Below, piece after piece: positions 1-8,836 of a DNA stretch of 64,000 nucleotides. Position 1 is the stretch's first letter. Every line of letters starts with the position of its first letter. The DNA is from Agromyces bauzanensis (GTDB lineage Bacteria; Actinomycetota; Actinomycetes; Actinomycetales; Microbacteriaceae), in NCBI RefSeq assembly GCF_014645655.1, contig NZ_BMMD01000002.1, positions 1 through 64,000 on the forward strand, given 5' to 3'. The translations under genes were made by a program, and so were the position numbers. Under the pieces are notes generated by a model. That model did no database searches, had not been told where the DNA came from, and was given only the letters and a program-made list of their open reading frames with translations.

Positions 1-255
1 TCCGCCACCACAGAGTCAACCACCCCTGACCCGGCCGCGGGTCGCGCTCACCGCCCTGCCGCAGTGGGGGGCCAAAACGCGATCGAGAAGTGCGGAACGT
101 CAGTTGTCGGCGCGCCCGAGCGTGGTTAAGCTCCGAGCACCCCGACACCCGCCGAGCGCCGCTGCTCCCCGACGATTCGCGTCCTGTACCCCGGCGCCAT
201 CGTCGTACGATCCGGCCGACCCGAAATCCGCCGGCACGAACTCCCGCCCGCCCCC

Positions 256-261
256 AAGGAG
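256..261 (+). promoter_or_regulatory. Ribosome binding site of the copper-radical oxidase
   Basis: AAGGAG lies four bases before the ATG at 266. The reading frame is open further upstream to an ATG at 104, but residues encoded before 266 are Arg/Pro-rich with no signal peptide. This site, together with the signal sequence that starts at 266, fixes the start. The rest of 1-265 shows no gene and no convincing promoter. Confidence 0.75.
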
Positions 262-265
262 ATCC

Positions 266-2854
266 ATGCTCACCCGCCCGCGCCGTCGGCGCGCGGGGCG
301 CTTCGGCGTCCTCGCTGCCGTGACTGCCGCTGCCTGCCTCCTCGGCACCGGTGTCATCGGCCTGCCGCCTGCCCTCGCCGCTGCAGAGAACCTCGTGGCC
401 AACCCGTCGCTCGAGGCGGGCGACACCTGGCCGGAGTGCTTCTCCCCCAGCGGCTGGGGGACGGAGGCGGCTTGGACGGCGAGCGCCGGGCGCACGGGCG
501 AACGCTCGATCTCCTTGACCATCTCGGGCCACGCCGAGGGCGATCGCAAGCTCCTCCAGACCGAGACGCCCGCATGCGCGCCATCGGTCGATGCGAACCG
601 AAGCTACTCGCTCAGCGTGTGGTACCTGGCCTCGGCGACCGTGCATCTCACCGTCTTCCGGCACAGCGATTCGGGCTGGAGCTACTGGGGCGACTTCGGC
701 GCCTTCGCCCCGACGGGCGAGTGGGCGGACGCCACCGCCACGACGCCGCCCCTGCCCGACGGCACCGATCGACTCGTGTTCGGCCTCTCTCTCGCCACGG
801 ACGGCACGGTCACCACCGATGACTACCGCCTGGCCGACGCAGACCCGGGCGATCCTCCGGCGACGCCGGTGAACCTCGTCGCGAATCCGCACCTCGCCGA
901 GGGCGACGGAGTGCCCAACTGCTTCATGGAGGCCGGGTGGGGAGAGCAGACTGGCGTCTCCGGCATATCGGACGACACTCCAGCCGGTGCTCCGGCCGGG
1001 TCACGTTCGTTCGCGATCGAGCTCGCCGACCGCCTGTCCGGGGATCGCAAGCTCCTTCAGTCGGAGGCCACCGGCTGCGCGCCGACCGTGGAGCCGGGCC
1101 GGAGCTACGACGTGGCCGTCGACTACCGGTCCAGCTCGGAGGCCAACGGACTGACGGTCTTCGCCCACACGCCCGGGGCCGGGTGGGCCTACTGGAACGA
1201 ACTGGCTTCACTGCCCGAAACCGACGTGTGGACCACAGCCCATGCGGCGACGCAGCCCGTCCCGGCGGGCGTGGATCGCCTCTCGTTCGGCATCTCGATC
1301 TCCGCGCCCGGGACACTCGCCACCACCGGCTACTCGCTCGCAGCGTCGCCGGATCAGCCGGAGCCCACCCCGACGCCCACTGCCGATCCCACCCCCTCGG
1401 AGCCCCCCGGGCCCGGAGATCCGCAAGACCCTGCGATCGTCGGGGAATGGGAGGTGCTGGCGTCGGAGATGCCGCTCCGGACGATCCACACCACGCTCCT
1501 CCACGACGGGCGTCTGCTCCTCGTCGCCGGCTCCGGCAACGACGGCACCCAGTTCGCCGCGGGAACCTTCCGCGCCGTCGTCTGGGATCCGGTCGCGTCG
1601 ACGTTCACTGAGATCCCGACGCCGTACGACATGTTCTGCGCCGGCCACGTCACCCTGCCCGACGGCAAGGTGCTGCTCGCCGGCGGCACCGGGGCCTTCC
1701 CCGAGGAGGATCAGGGACCCAACACGTTCAAGGGGTCGAGGAAGAGCTACTACTTCGACCCTGCCGATGACGCATTCCATGCCACCGGCGAGATGGCGGG
1801 GGCCCACTGGTACCCGAGTCTCACCAAGCTCGGCGACGGCGACATCTGGTCGGCCGGCGGGCTCGACGAGAAGGCCGAGGGCACCGTGCTCACCGAGATC
1901 TTCGACACCTCCGAGCTCAGGTGGCTCTCCCCCGGCGAGGTCCCCCAGACCTGGAGCTTCTGGGGCACCTACCCGCACATGTACCTCCTCGAAGACGGCA
2001 TGCTCTTCTACGCCGGTGCGCACACCTTCGGCAACGGCCTTCCCGGCACGGGCGCCTCCCTCTACGACTGGCGCACCGCGCAGATCTGGGACGTGCCCGG
2101 CCTCCGGGAGAAGGATCTCCGCGATCAGGCCGGCTCCGTGCTCCTGCCTCCGGCGCAGGATCAACGGGTCATGATCGTGGGCGGTGGCAACACCGACGCG
2201 AATCTGCCGGCCACCTCCCTCGTCGACATCATCGACCTCTCCGTGCCGTCGCCCGGCTATGAACAGGGCCCGGACCTCCCGGGCCCCGGGAAGGGCTACG
2301 TGAACGTCCTCAACCTGCCCGATCGCACCGTGCTGGCGGCCAACGGGGCCCGGCTCAACCGTGCAGAGGATGTGCACACGGCCGCGATCTACGACCCGGT
2401 CGCGAATGCCTGGCGCAGCGTCGCTGCCGACCCGATAGGCCGCAACTACCATTCCACCGCCATCCTGCTGCCCGACGGGCGAGTGGCCGTGTTCGGGTCG
2501 AATCCGGCCGACAACTCATTCGAGTTGCGCATCTCGGTGTACTCGCCCCCATACCTGTTCGGCGGCGCCCGCCCGACGATCGAGCAGGCGCCTGGGTCGG
2601 CCGCGTACGGCGAGTCGCTGGAGCTCCAGGTCACCGGCGACGTCGCTTCCGCGGCGCTCATGTCGCCGATGTCGGCCACGCACCAGACCGACACGAACGC
2701 CCGGCTCGTCGACCTGCCGATCACGGGCACCGGCGACGTTCGCACGGCGGAGGTCCCCCAGAACGCGAATCTCCTGCCGCCCGGGCCGTACATGCTGACC
2801 GTGCTCGACACCGGCGGCGTTCCGAGCGTCGCGAAGTGGGTGTGGATCTCATGA
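266..2854 (+). CDS. Secreted copper-radical oxidase (galactose/glyoxal oxidase, GlxA-like) with two N-terminal beta modules
   Basis: The 862-residue protein is predicted to oxidise alcohols or aldehydes of extracellular sugars and release H2O2. Residues 1-39 form a signal peptide (RRRR start, cleavage near ALA-A). Two homologous modules follow, about 41-195 and 202-355; both carry NLVANP, GWG, GDRKLLQ, CAP, RSY, TVF.H and DRL.FG. A Pro/Thr linker (361-390) leads to a Kelch-type propeller and a C-terminal DUF1929 domain. The galactose-oxidase active site is complete: Cys458 (DMFCAG) and Tyr516 (HWYPS) for the thioether cofactor, Tyr728-His729 (NYHSTAILLPDGR) and His806 (ATHQTDTNAR). It heads a unit with glycosyltransferases, as GlxA sits beside CslA in Streptomyces. 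The substrate is unknown; the modules are probably carbohydrate-binding (inference). Confidence 0.9.
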   Translation: MLTRPRRRRAGRFGVLAAVTAAACLLGTGVIGLPPALAAAENLVANPSLEAGDTWPECFSPSGWGTEAAWTASAGRTGERSISLTISGHAEGDRKLLQTETPACAPSVDANRSYSLSVWYLASATVHLTVFRHSDSGWSYWGDFGAFAPTGEWADATATTPPLPDGTDRLVFGLSLATDGTVTTDDYRLADADPGDPPATPVNLVANPHLAEGDGVPNCFMEAGWGEQTGVSGISDDTPAGAPAGSRSFAIELADRLSGDRKLLQSEATGCAPTVEPGRSYDVAVDYRSSSEANGLTVFAHTPGAGWAYWNELASLPETDVWTTAHAATQPVPAGVDRLSFGISISAPGTLATTGYSLAASPDQPEPTPTPTADPTPSEPPGPGDPQDPAIVGEWEVLASEMPLRTIHTTLLHDGRLLLVAGSGNDGTQFAAGTFRAVVWDPVASTFTEIPTPYDMFCAGHVTLPDGKVLLAGGTGAFPEEDQGPNTFKGSRKSYYFDPADDAFHATGEMAGAHWYPSLTKLGDGDIWSAGGLDEKAEGTVLTEIFDTSELRWLSPGEVPQTWSFWGTYPHMYLLEDGMLFYAGAHTFGNGLPGTGASLYDWRTAQIWDVPGLREKDLRDQAGSVLLPPAQDQRVMIVGGGNTDANLPATSLVDIIDLSVPSPGYEQGPDLPGPGKGYVNVLNLPDRTVLAANGARLNRAEDVHTAAIYDPVANAWRSVAADPIGRNYHSTAILLPDGRVAVFGSNPADNSFELRISVYSPPYLFGGARPTIEQAPGSAAYGESLELQVTGDVASAALMSPMSATHQTDTNARLVDLPITGTGDVRTAEVPQNANLLPPGPYMLTVLDTGGVPSVAKWVWIS

Positions 2855-3447
2855 ACGGCATTCGCTCCCGGCGCGCACGCACGATCGTGGCGGCATCCGT
2901 GCTTCCCGTCCTCATCCTGATCGCGATCGTCGCCTTCTGGCCGCGCCCGGCCACAGGGGCCCCACCGGATGCCGCGACCCACGGGCACCCGGGAAACGCG
3001 GCCGCCGCGCAACCGACCGCCGGACCGACGCCGGGCCCGATCGCACTGGAAGCACCGCCGGACTCGCCCGTGGGCGGCGAACCCGGTGTTTCGCTGGCCG
3101 AGGCCGCTGCGTCGGCACCGCTCCGGCGCGATGGCGCCCAGGCGCTCGGCGACCCGCGTGAGGCCGTCGATCCCGCCGCCGTCGTCGCCGCACCGGGTGA
3201 CCTCGGAGGATGCCGTGCCGAGTACGGCCTGGCCGGCCAGTGCCTCACGGTCGTCCCCCCCAGCCTCGCGGAGCACGCCGCCGACATGCGAACGGATGGA
3301 CTCGACCCGGCCGCCATGGCGCACTCATGGAGCTGCACCGAAGTGCGAGACCTCTTCTCCGGCGGGATAGCGGTGCGCACTCCGGGTATCGACCCGCTCG
3401 GACTCGACGCAGACGGCGACGGACTCGCCTGCGATCCCGACGATTGA
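2851..3447 (+). CDS. Membrane-anchored excalibur-domain protein
   Basis: The 198-residue protein has one N-terminal membrane segment (about residues 11-30, after a RSRRAR stretch) and a low-complexity Ala/Pro/Gly region. Its C-terminal excalibur motif, GLDADGDGLACDPDD, is a calcium-binding-like loop with the typical Cys, and is common in secreted actinobacterial proteins. The ATG at 2851 overlaps the TGA of the oxidase (ATGA), so translation is probably coupled; a GTG at 2836 is less likely. Cotranscription with the oxidase and glycosyltransferases suggests a cell-surface role, perhaps anchoring or Ca-dependent assembly (inference). No catalytic motif is visible. Confidence 0.8.
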   Translation: MNGIRSRRARTIVAASVLPVLILIAIVAFWPRPATGAPPDAATHGHPGNAAAAQPTAGPTPGPIALEAPPDSPVGGEPGVSLAEAAASAPLRRDGAQALGDPREAVDPAAVVAAPGDLGGCRAEYGLAGQCLTVVPPSLAEHAADMRTDGLDPAAMAHSWSCTEVRDLFSGGIAVRTPGIDPLGLDADGDGLACDPDD

Positions 3448-3469
3448 CCCGACCGAATCGAGAACCCCC

Positions 3470-4738
3470 GTGCCCATCGCCTCACTCCTGCTCATCGCCT
3501 TCTCGATCGTCCTGCTCGCCCTGTCCGCCTCGACGCTGTACGTGGCGACCTACGCGTGGTGGGATCCCAAGCGGCGCGACCGGACCGGTTACCCCGCCGA
3601 CCCCGGCAGCACCGGCCTGAGCTTCTCCCTGATCATGCCGTGCCGAAAGGAACCGGAGACGGTCATGCGCGCCACGCTCGACGGGCTCCGCGCGCAGACC
3701 CACCCCGACTTCGAGATCATCGTCTCGGTCGGCCACGACGACCCGGAGACCGTCGCAGTCGCGGAGCGGCTTGCCGCCGAGCATCCCGATCGCGTGCGGG
3801 TGAGCATCGACCGCAGCGAGGCGAAGAACAAGCCCCGCCAGCTGAACACCGCCCTCGCAGACTGCACGAAGGACGTGGTCGGCGTGTTCGACGCCGAGTC
3901 GATCGCCGCTCCCGCCCTGCTCGCCAACATCGATGCGAGTTTCAGGGCCACCGGGGCCGACGCGGTGCAGGGCGCGGTGCAGCTCGTGAACTACCGCGAC
4001 AGTTGGTTCGCCCTCCGGAACTGCCTCGAGTACTTCGTCTGGTTCCGCTCGCGGCTGCACGCGCACGCCCAGCTCGGGTTCATCCCGCTCGGCGGGAACA
4101 CGGTGTTCGTGCGCCGGCACCTGCTCGACGCGATCGGCGGGTGGGACGAAGGCTGCCTCGCCGAAGACTGCGAGCTCGGCGTCCGCCTGTCGACCGAAGG
4201 CCACAAGATCGTGGTCGCCTACTCGCCGGAGCTCGTGACCCGGGAGGAGGCGCCCGACTCGGTGGCGGCTCTCGTCAGGCAGCGGACCCGGTGGTCCCTC
4301 GGGTTCATGCAGGTCTATGCGAAGGGTGTGTGGCGCCGGCTTGCGACCGTTCGCGAGCGGCTCACCGCCCGATGGACGTTGACCCAACAGCATTTCATGG
4401 CGCTCACCGGAATCGCGATCCCGGTGTCGATCGGCCTGGCGATCTGGGGCGACTTCCCACTCCCCGTGACGCTCATCGCCTTCCTCCCACTGATCACGAC
4501 ACTCGGGACGGTCGCGATCGAAGCGTGCATGCTGCGCGAGTTCGGTCGAGACCACGGCTTCGCGATCAGCACGCGTGACTACGTGCGCCTCGTGCTCTCC
4601 ACACCCGTCTACCAGGCACTGCTCGCCGTCGCCGCGGTTCGCGCATATGTGAAGTTCCGCCTCGGCGACTTCCGCTGGGAGAAGACCGATCACTCCGGCA
4701 GCCACCTCGGCTACCTCGGTGCGGAGGCGGCGCGATGA
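3470..4738 (+). CDS. Processive-type family 2 glycosyltransferase (cellulose/hyaluronan synthase-like)
   Basis: This 422-residue membrane glycosyltransferase has one N-terminal membrane helix (about 4-26), a cytoplasmic GT2 domain and about three C-terminal helices after residue 305. The GT2 landmarks are present: FDAES at Asp141 (nucleotide-sugar/metal), GGNTVF acceptor region, AEDCEL with Asp233 (catalytic base) and QRTRW at 271-275. The QxxRW box is typical of enzymes that make beta-linked chains and keep them bound. The protein is shorter than CslA or BcsA and has no PilZ domain. It starts at GTG 3470, 22 bases after the excalibur gene. Next to a GlxA-like oxidase it suggests polymer synthesis followed by oxidative modification. 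The polymer is unknown. Confidence 0.85.
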   Translation: MPIASLLLIAFSIVLLALSASTLYVATYAWWDPKRRDRTGYPADPGSTGLSFSLIMPCRKEPETVMRATLDGLRAQTHPDFEIIVSVGHDDPETVAVAERLAAEHPDRVRVSIDRSEAKNKPRQLNTALADCTKDVVGVFDAESIAAPALLANIDASFRATGADAVQGAVQLVNYRDSWFALRNCLEYFVWFRSRLHAHAQLGFIPLGGNTVFVRRHLLDAIGGWDEGCLAEDCELGVRLSTEGHKIVVAYSPELVTREEAPDSVAALVRQRTRWSLGFMQVYAKGVWRRLATVRERLTARWTLTQQHFMALTGIAIPVSIGLAIWGDFPLPVTLIAFLPLITTLGTVAIEACMLREFGRDHGFAISTRDYVRLVLSTPVYQALLAVAAVRAYVKFRLGDFRWEKTDHSGSHLGYLGAEAAR

Positions 4739-6339
4739 CGGCTGCGACGCGAGCATTCGAGGTCGAGGCCCCTGTCGCCGAGGCATCGGGTCCGGGCGCC
4801 CGGGTCCGCCAGGCGATCGAGCGGCTGCTCGCCGCCCCCGACGTCATCACGGTGACCGCCATCGTGCTCGCGGCAACGGTCATCTGCCTCTGGAACCTCA
4901 ACGGGGCGCCGGAGTTCCAAGACGACGAGGGCACCTACGCCGCGCAGGCCGTCTCCGTCCAGCGAGGTGACCTCGCGCCCTACACGTACTGGTACGACCA
5001 CCCGCCGTTCGGTTGGGTGCAGCTCGCGGCGCTCGCCTGGTTGCCGCAGCTGCTCGAGGTGGGACGCGGCACCGACGTCGAGGCGATGCGGGTGGCCATG
5101 GCCGCCTTCTCCGTCGCGACATGCGTGCTCGTCTACCTCGTCTGCCGCCGAGTCGGGGCCCGGCTGCCATTCTCGGTCCTCGCCGCCGGGGTCTACCTGT
5201 TGTCGCCGCTGTCGCTCGAGCTCGGCCGGCAGGTCTACCTCGACGGCATCGCCACCACCTGGCTCCTCGTCGCCTTCTGGCTTGCACTCTCGCCGCAGCG
5301 TGCACTCTGGCACCACATCTCGGCAGGGGTCGCATTCGCGATCGCCGTGCTCTCCAAGATCACGGCGGCCGTACTGGGACCGGCCCTCCTCGTCGCCCTG
5401 CTCGACCGCACCACCTGGCGAGGCCGGGAGTTCTCGATCGTCGGGTTCCTGGCGCTGGGCGGCCTCACGATCGCCGTCTATCCGCTCATGGCGCTGCTGC
5501 GCGGCGAGCTCATCTCCGGGCCGGGGCACGTCTCCCTTCAGGATGCGATGGGCTACCAGTTCGTCTCGCGCTCGGGCTCGGGGTGGATCTGGGATGCCGG
5601 CTCCCACCGGTTCGACCTCGCCTCGAGCTGGATCGGGATCGACCCCTACCTCGCAGTCGGCGGTGTGTTCGCCGGGCTGGTCTGCCTCGTGGCACGGCGT
5701 ACGAGGTGGATCCCGGTGGCGATCGCCTGCTGGGCGATGCCCGTCGTGGCGAGCCAGGGATACCTGCCCGCGATGTACGTGCAGGGAGTACTGCCCTTCA
5801 TGGCGATAGCCATCGGGGCCACGGCGGATCTGACCTGGCACGGCCTCCACCGCGCGATCCGCATGGTCGCTCCGGGAGCACGGATCGCCGGGCCCGCGCT
5901 CGTCGCCGCCCTCATCACGACGGCCGTCGTGCTCATTCCCGTTTCCAACTGGGTGGAGCGCGACACGCGCCTGATGACGCGCGACCTCAACGCCGATTGG
6001 CACCGGACGCTCGAATGGGCCGCTGCGAACATCCCGCACGACGAGGTCACGCTCGTGCCGTATTCCATGTGGCACGACCTCAACGAACGCGGATGGAACG
6101 ACCCGTGGACGCTCGTCGTGCTCGAGAAGGTCGATCTCGACTCCCGCTTCGAGCTCGAGCATCCCGACGGATGGGTCGCGATCGATTGGATCATCGAGGG
6201 CCCTACGGTCCGTCGCAACATCGAGAACCTCGACCTGGAGGAGGCAGGTCGGGCATACGCGGACTCGGAGGTGGTCCAGTCGTTCGGCGACTGGAACGTT
6301 CGCCGGGTCATCCACCCTGCTCCGATCGACATCGAGTGA
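4735..6339 (+). CDS. GT39/ArnT-type integral membrane glycosyltransferase
   Basis: This 534-residue polytopic protein resembles the GT39/GT83 (PMT/ArnT-like) families that transfer sugars from polyprenyl-phosphate donors on the outer face of the membrane. After a first helix (about 40-58) come DDEGTY (Asp63, Asp64, Glu65) and DHPPFGW (Asp88), the usual acidic loop-1 and substrate motifs. At least nine further hydrophobic segments run to about residue 405, followed by a soluble C-terminal domain of about 130 residues. Its ATG overlaps the TGA of the GT2 gene (ATGA). The next gene encodes a likely polyprenyl-phosphate sugar synthase, so the two probably act in series: lipid-linked donor, then export-side transfer (inference). 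Confidence 0.85.
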   Translation: MTAATRAFEVEAPVAEASGPGARVRQAIERLLAAPDVITVTAIVLAATVICLWNLNGAPEFQDDEGTYAAQAVSVQRGDLAPYTYWYDHPPFGWVQLAALAWLPQLLEVGRGTDVEAMRVAMAAFSVATCVLVYLVCRRVGARLPFSVLAAGVYLLSPLSLELGRQVYLDGIATTWLLVAFWLALSPQRALWHHISAGVAFAIAVLSKITAAVLGPALLVALLDRTTWRGREFSIVGFLALGGLTIAVYPLMALLRGELISGPGHVSLQDAMGYQFVSRSGSGWIWDAGSHRFDLASSWIGIDPYLAVGGVFAGLVCLVARRTRWIPVAIACWAMPVVASQGYLPAMYVQGVLPFMAIAIGATADLTWHGLHRAIRMVAPGARIAGPALVAALITTAVVLIPVSNWVERDTRLMTRDLNADWHRTLEWAAANIPHDEVTLVPYSMWHDLNERGWNDPWTLVVLEKVDLDSRFELEHPDGWVAIDWIIEGPTVRRNIENLDLEEAGRAYADSEVVQSFGDWNVRRVIHPAPIDIE

Positions 6340-6367
6340 TCGCCGCAACATCCGACGGAGAGCGAAG

Positions 6368-7543
6368 ATGAGCGTTACCGTGATCGTGCCCACGTTCAAC
6401 GAGGCACCGAACGTCGAGGAGCTCGTACGGCGGATCGAATCCGTCGTCGACCTCGACGCCGAGATCCTGTTCGTGGACGACTCCACGGACGACACCCCCT
6501 CGGTGATCGAGGCCGTTGCCAACACGAGTCGCGTTCCCGTGCGGCTCCTGCACCGCTCTGAGCCGCACGGCGGCCTGAGCGGGGCAGTGGTCGAGGGCAT
6601 CCGCGATTCGACGCGCGAGTGGTGCCTGGTCATGGACGGCGACCTCCAGCATCCGCCCGAGATGATCCCGGTGCTGCTGGAGACCGGCCGGCAGACCGAC
6701 GCCGACGTGGTCGTGGCATCCCGCCACGTCGCCGGCGGCAGCGATGCCGGCCTCAATGGATGGCTGCGCCGCGTGGTATCCAACGGATCGATCGCACTCA
6801 CCCGGGCGATGTTCCCGAACCGATTGCGCAACTGCACCGATCCGATGACCGGCTTCTTCGCATTTCGGCGCGGCTCCGTCGTCATCGACCGGCTCCGTCC
6901 GCAGGGCTTCAAGATCCTGTTGGAGATCCTCGCCCGCCACCGACTGCGCGTGGTCGAGGAGCCGTTCGTATTCGGCTCGCGGCACGCCGGCGAGTCGAAG
7001 GCCGACATCGGACAGGGCTTGCGATTCGCGCACCAGCTCGCATCGCTCAGATTCGGCCGTATGTCGCGGTTCGCCGTCATCGGGGCCCTCGGCGCGATCG
7101 GGAACGTGCTGCTGATGGCCGGCATGGTCGCCCTCGGCATCCCCTACCTGCTCGCTGCGGCAGTCGCCGCCATCGTGACGATCGTCGCGAACTTCGCGCT
7201 TCAGGAGCGATTCGTCTTCCACGACCTCCGGCACGAGGGCCGCGGTCTCTGGAGCCGGTTCGCGCACTCGTTCGCGTACAACGCGGCCGATGCCACCGCC
7301 AGGCTTCCACTGCTCTGGTGGCTGGTCGAGATCACGTCGATTCCGAGCGTCATCGCGCAAGCGGTGACGCTCGCGGTCGCCTTCGTGCTTCGATTCGTGT
7401 TCCACTCGCGAATCGTCTACCGTCCGCGGCGCACCACGCCGGTCAGCCCGTTGCTGGCCGAACCGAAGGCGCCGCTGCCGGGAACGATCCCATCGCCGAC
7501 GGGCGCTGAGGTCGTCACCGGCACGGCCGGGCACGACCGGTAG
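6368..7543 (+). CDS. Polyprenyl-phosphate glycosyltransferase (Dpm1-like) fused to a GtrA membrane domain
   Basis: This 391-residue protein has two parts. Residues 1-225 form a GT2 domain of the dolichol-phosphate mannosyltransferase type: IVPTFNEAPNV, FVDDSTDDT, MDGDLQHPPE with the Asp90-x-Asp92 metal motif, and the late DPMTGFFAFRR segment. From about 233 to 355 four hydrophobic helices form a GtrA-like domain (RFAVIGALGAIGNVLL, NFALQERFVF), which is linked to flipping or membrane anchoring of lipid-linked sugars. It follows the GT39 gene by 28 bases and is the last gene before a strong palindrome. The likely product is a polyprenyl-phosphate hexose used by the upstream transferase. Confidence 0.88.
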   Translation: MSVTVIVPTFNEAPNVEELVRRIESVVDLDAEILFVDDSTDDTPSVIEAVANTSRVPVRLLHRSEPHGGLSGAVVEGIRDSTREWCLVMDGDLQHPPEMIPVLLETGRQTDADVVVASRHVAGGSDAGLNGWLRRVVSNGSIALTRAMFPNRLRNCTDPMTGFFAFRRGSVVIDRLRPQGFKILLEILARHRLRVVEEPFVFGSRHAGESKADIGQGLRFAHQLASLRFGRMSRFAVIGALGAIGNVLLMAGMVALGIPYLLAAAVAAIVTIVANFALQERFVFHDLRHEGRGLWSRFAHSFAYNAADATARLPLLWWLVEITSIPSVIAQAVTLAVAFVLRFVFHSRIVYRPRRTTPVSPLLAEPKAPLPGTIPSPTGAEVVTGTAGHDR

Positions 7544-7574
7544 TCGGGTCACCGGTCACGCCCGGCAGCGGATA

Positions 7575-7612
7575 GGTGGGGGGTCGTGCGTGCGCACGCA
7601 CGACCCTCTACC
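7575..7612. terminator. Long palindrome ending the glycan operon
   Basis: 7581-7606 is a perfect 26-bp palindrome (each arm GGGTCGTGCGTGC or its complement). Allowing G-U pairs, the stem extends to 7575-7612, 19 bp per arm. It lies 32 bases after the last glycosyltransferase stop and before the next gene. It is probably a terminator without a U-tract, as is common in high-GC actinobacteria. Because it is perfectly symmetric it could also be an operator. Confidence 0.65.
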
Positions 7613-7647
7613 GCTCATTCCCCGCGTCGGGATCCGGCGACGACGAT

Positions 7648-8836
7648 GTCCGGGCTCAGCGAGGTGCTGGGACGGATGTCGTCGGGCGACGGCACCATCG
7701 ATATGCGACGATGCAGTGAGGCCATCACCCACGCACCCGGTCGCATACCGAGCCCCGGCGATCTCCTCGTGCTGCTCCTCGCGCGCGCCGGGCGCTACAC
7801 GGCCGCCGCGGCCGAGCTGGGCATCAACCACACCACGAACGCCAGGCGAATCGGCGCGGTCGAGGACGCGCTCGGCGCGCCTGGTGCCCCGAGTCTGTCG
7901 GGGGTCGTGCGCCTGTCGGCGACCGACGGGTTCAGCGGATTCATCGCCGCCCCCGCGATCGTCGCCATGCGGCGGGCGCATCCCGACGTCACGCTCGAGA
8001 TCGTCGCCGCCACCAGGCGCTCGGCCCGGCACCGCGTCGGGGTCTACCTCGAGGTCGTCGTCGGACGCCCGCACGTGCAGCGGGCCGAGGAGATCCGGCT
8101 CGCGGAGTACGCGCTCGGGCTCCATGCGAGCCGTGAGTTCCTCGAACGGCACGGCGCCCCGTCGTCGCCTGCAGGACTCGACGGGGCGCCGCGCGTGTAC
8201 TTCATCGAGTCGATGCTGCAGGTGGACGCGCTCGACGAGGCGCGCCGATCCACGCGCGGCATGGTCGACTCGGTCTCGAGCACGAACGTGTACGTGCACG
8301 TCGACGCGACACGCGCGGGAGCCGGCTTCGGCCTGCTGTCGGCATTCCTCGCGGATCCGCACGACGACCTGGTGCGCCCGTTCCCCGACGAGATCGACGA
8401 GCGCCAGCCGTACTGGCTCGTGTGCCGGCCCGAGGCACTGCGGCAGCCGATCGTGCTCGCCTTCATCGAGGCGCTCCAGGCGCGGGCCGCCGGCGTGGGG
8501 CACGAGCTGCTCGGCACCAGGCCGCCGGCCTGGGCCCGACCTGGCCGCCCGTCAGTGCATGCCGGGCTCCTCGTCGGCGAGGTCCGCGTCATCGAGGTCC
8601 GCCTCGTCGAGATCACGCGGCTTGACGTAGGGATCGGCCTCTCCGGCGTAGGCAGCGGTCGACGCGAGCACCGACGTCTCGGCGTCCCGCGTGCGCGCCT
8701 CGCGGAGGAGCGCCTCGATGTGCTCGGCGTTCTCGGGGATCGCGTCGGCGATGAACTCGAGCGACGGCGTGAGCCGCGCGGTGATATTGCGGCCGACCTC
8801 GGTGCGGAGCATCCCGGTGGCCGCCTTGAGGGCTAG
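7648..8836 (+). CDS. Damaged LysR-family transcriptional regulator (internal deletion, run-on 3' end)
   Basis: A LysR helix-turn-helix is clear (RAGRYTAAAAELGINHTTNARR), as is most of the co-inducer domain (SGVVRLSATDGFSGFIAAP, GLHASREFLERHG, VYFIESMLQVD, STNVYVHVDATRAG). Between VEDALG and LSGVVRLS only about five residues remain, where family members have about 45-50, so the wing and linker/dimerisation helix are missing in frame. The conserved part ends near 8525, but the frame runs on to 8836, lying antisense across the last 285 bases of rbfA. The start is uncertain (GTG 7586 lies in the terminator palindrome; ATG 7648 or 7702 are alternatives, none with a good ribosome site). It is probably a non-functional remnant; no target can be assigned. 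Confidence 0.55.

Noticed and set aside
104..265. Upstream extension of the copper oxidase to an ATG at 104
   Set aside because: It would hide the signal peptide behind 54 Arg/Pro-rich residues; AAGGAG and the signal sequence support 266.
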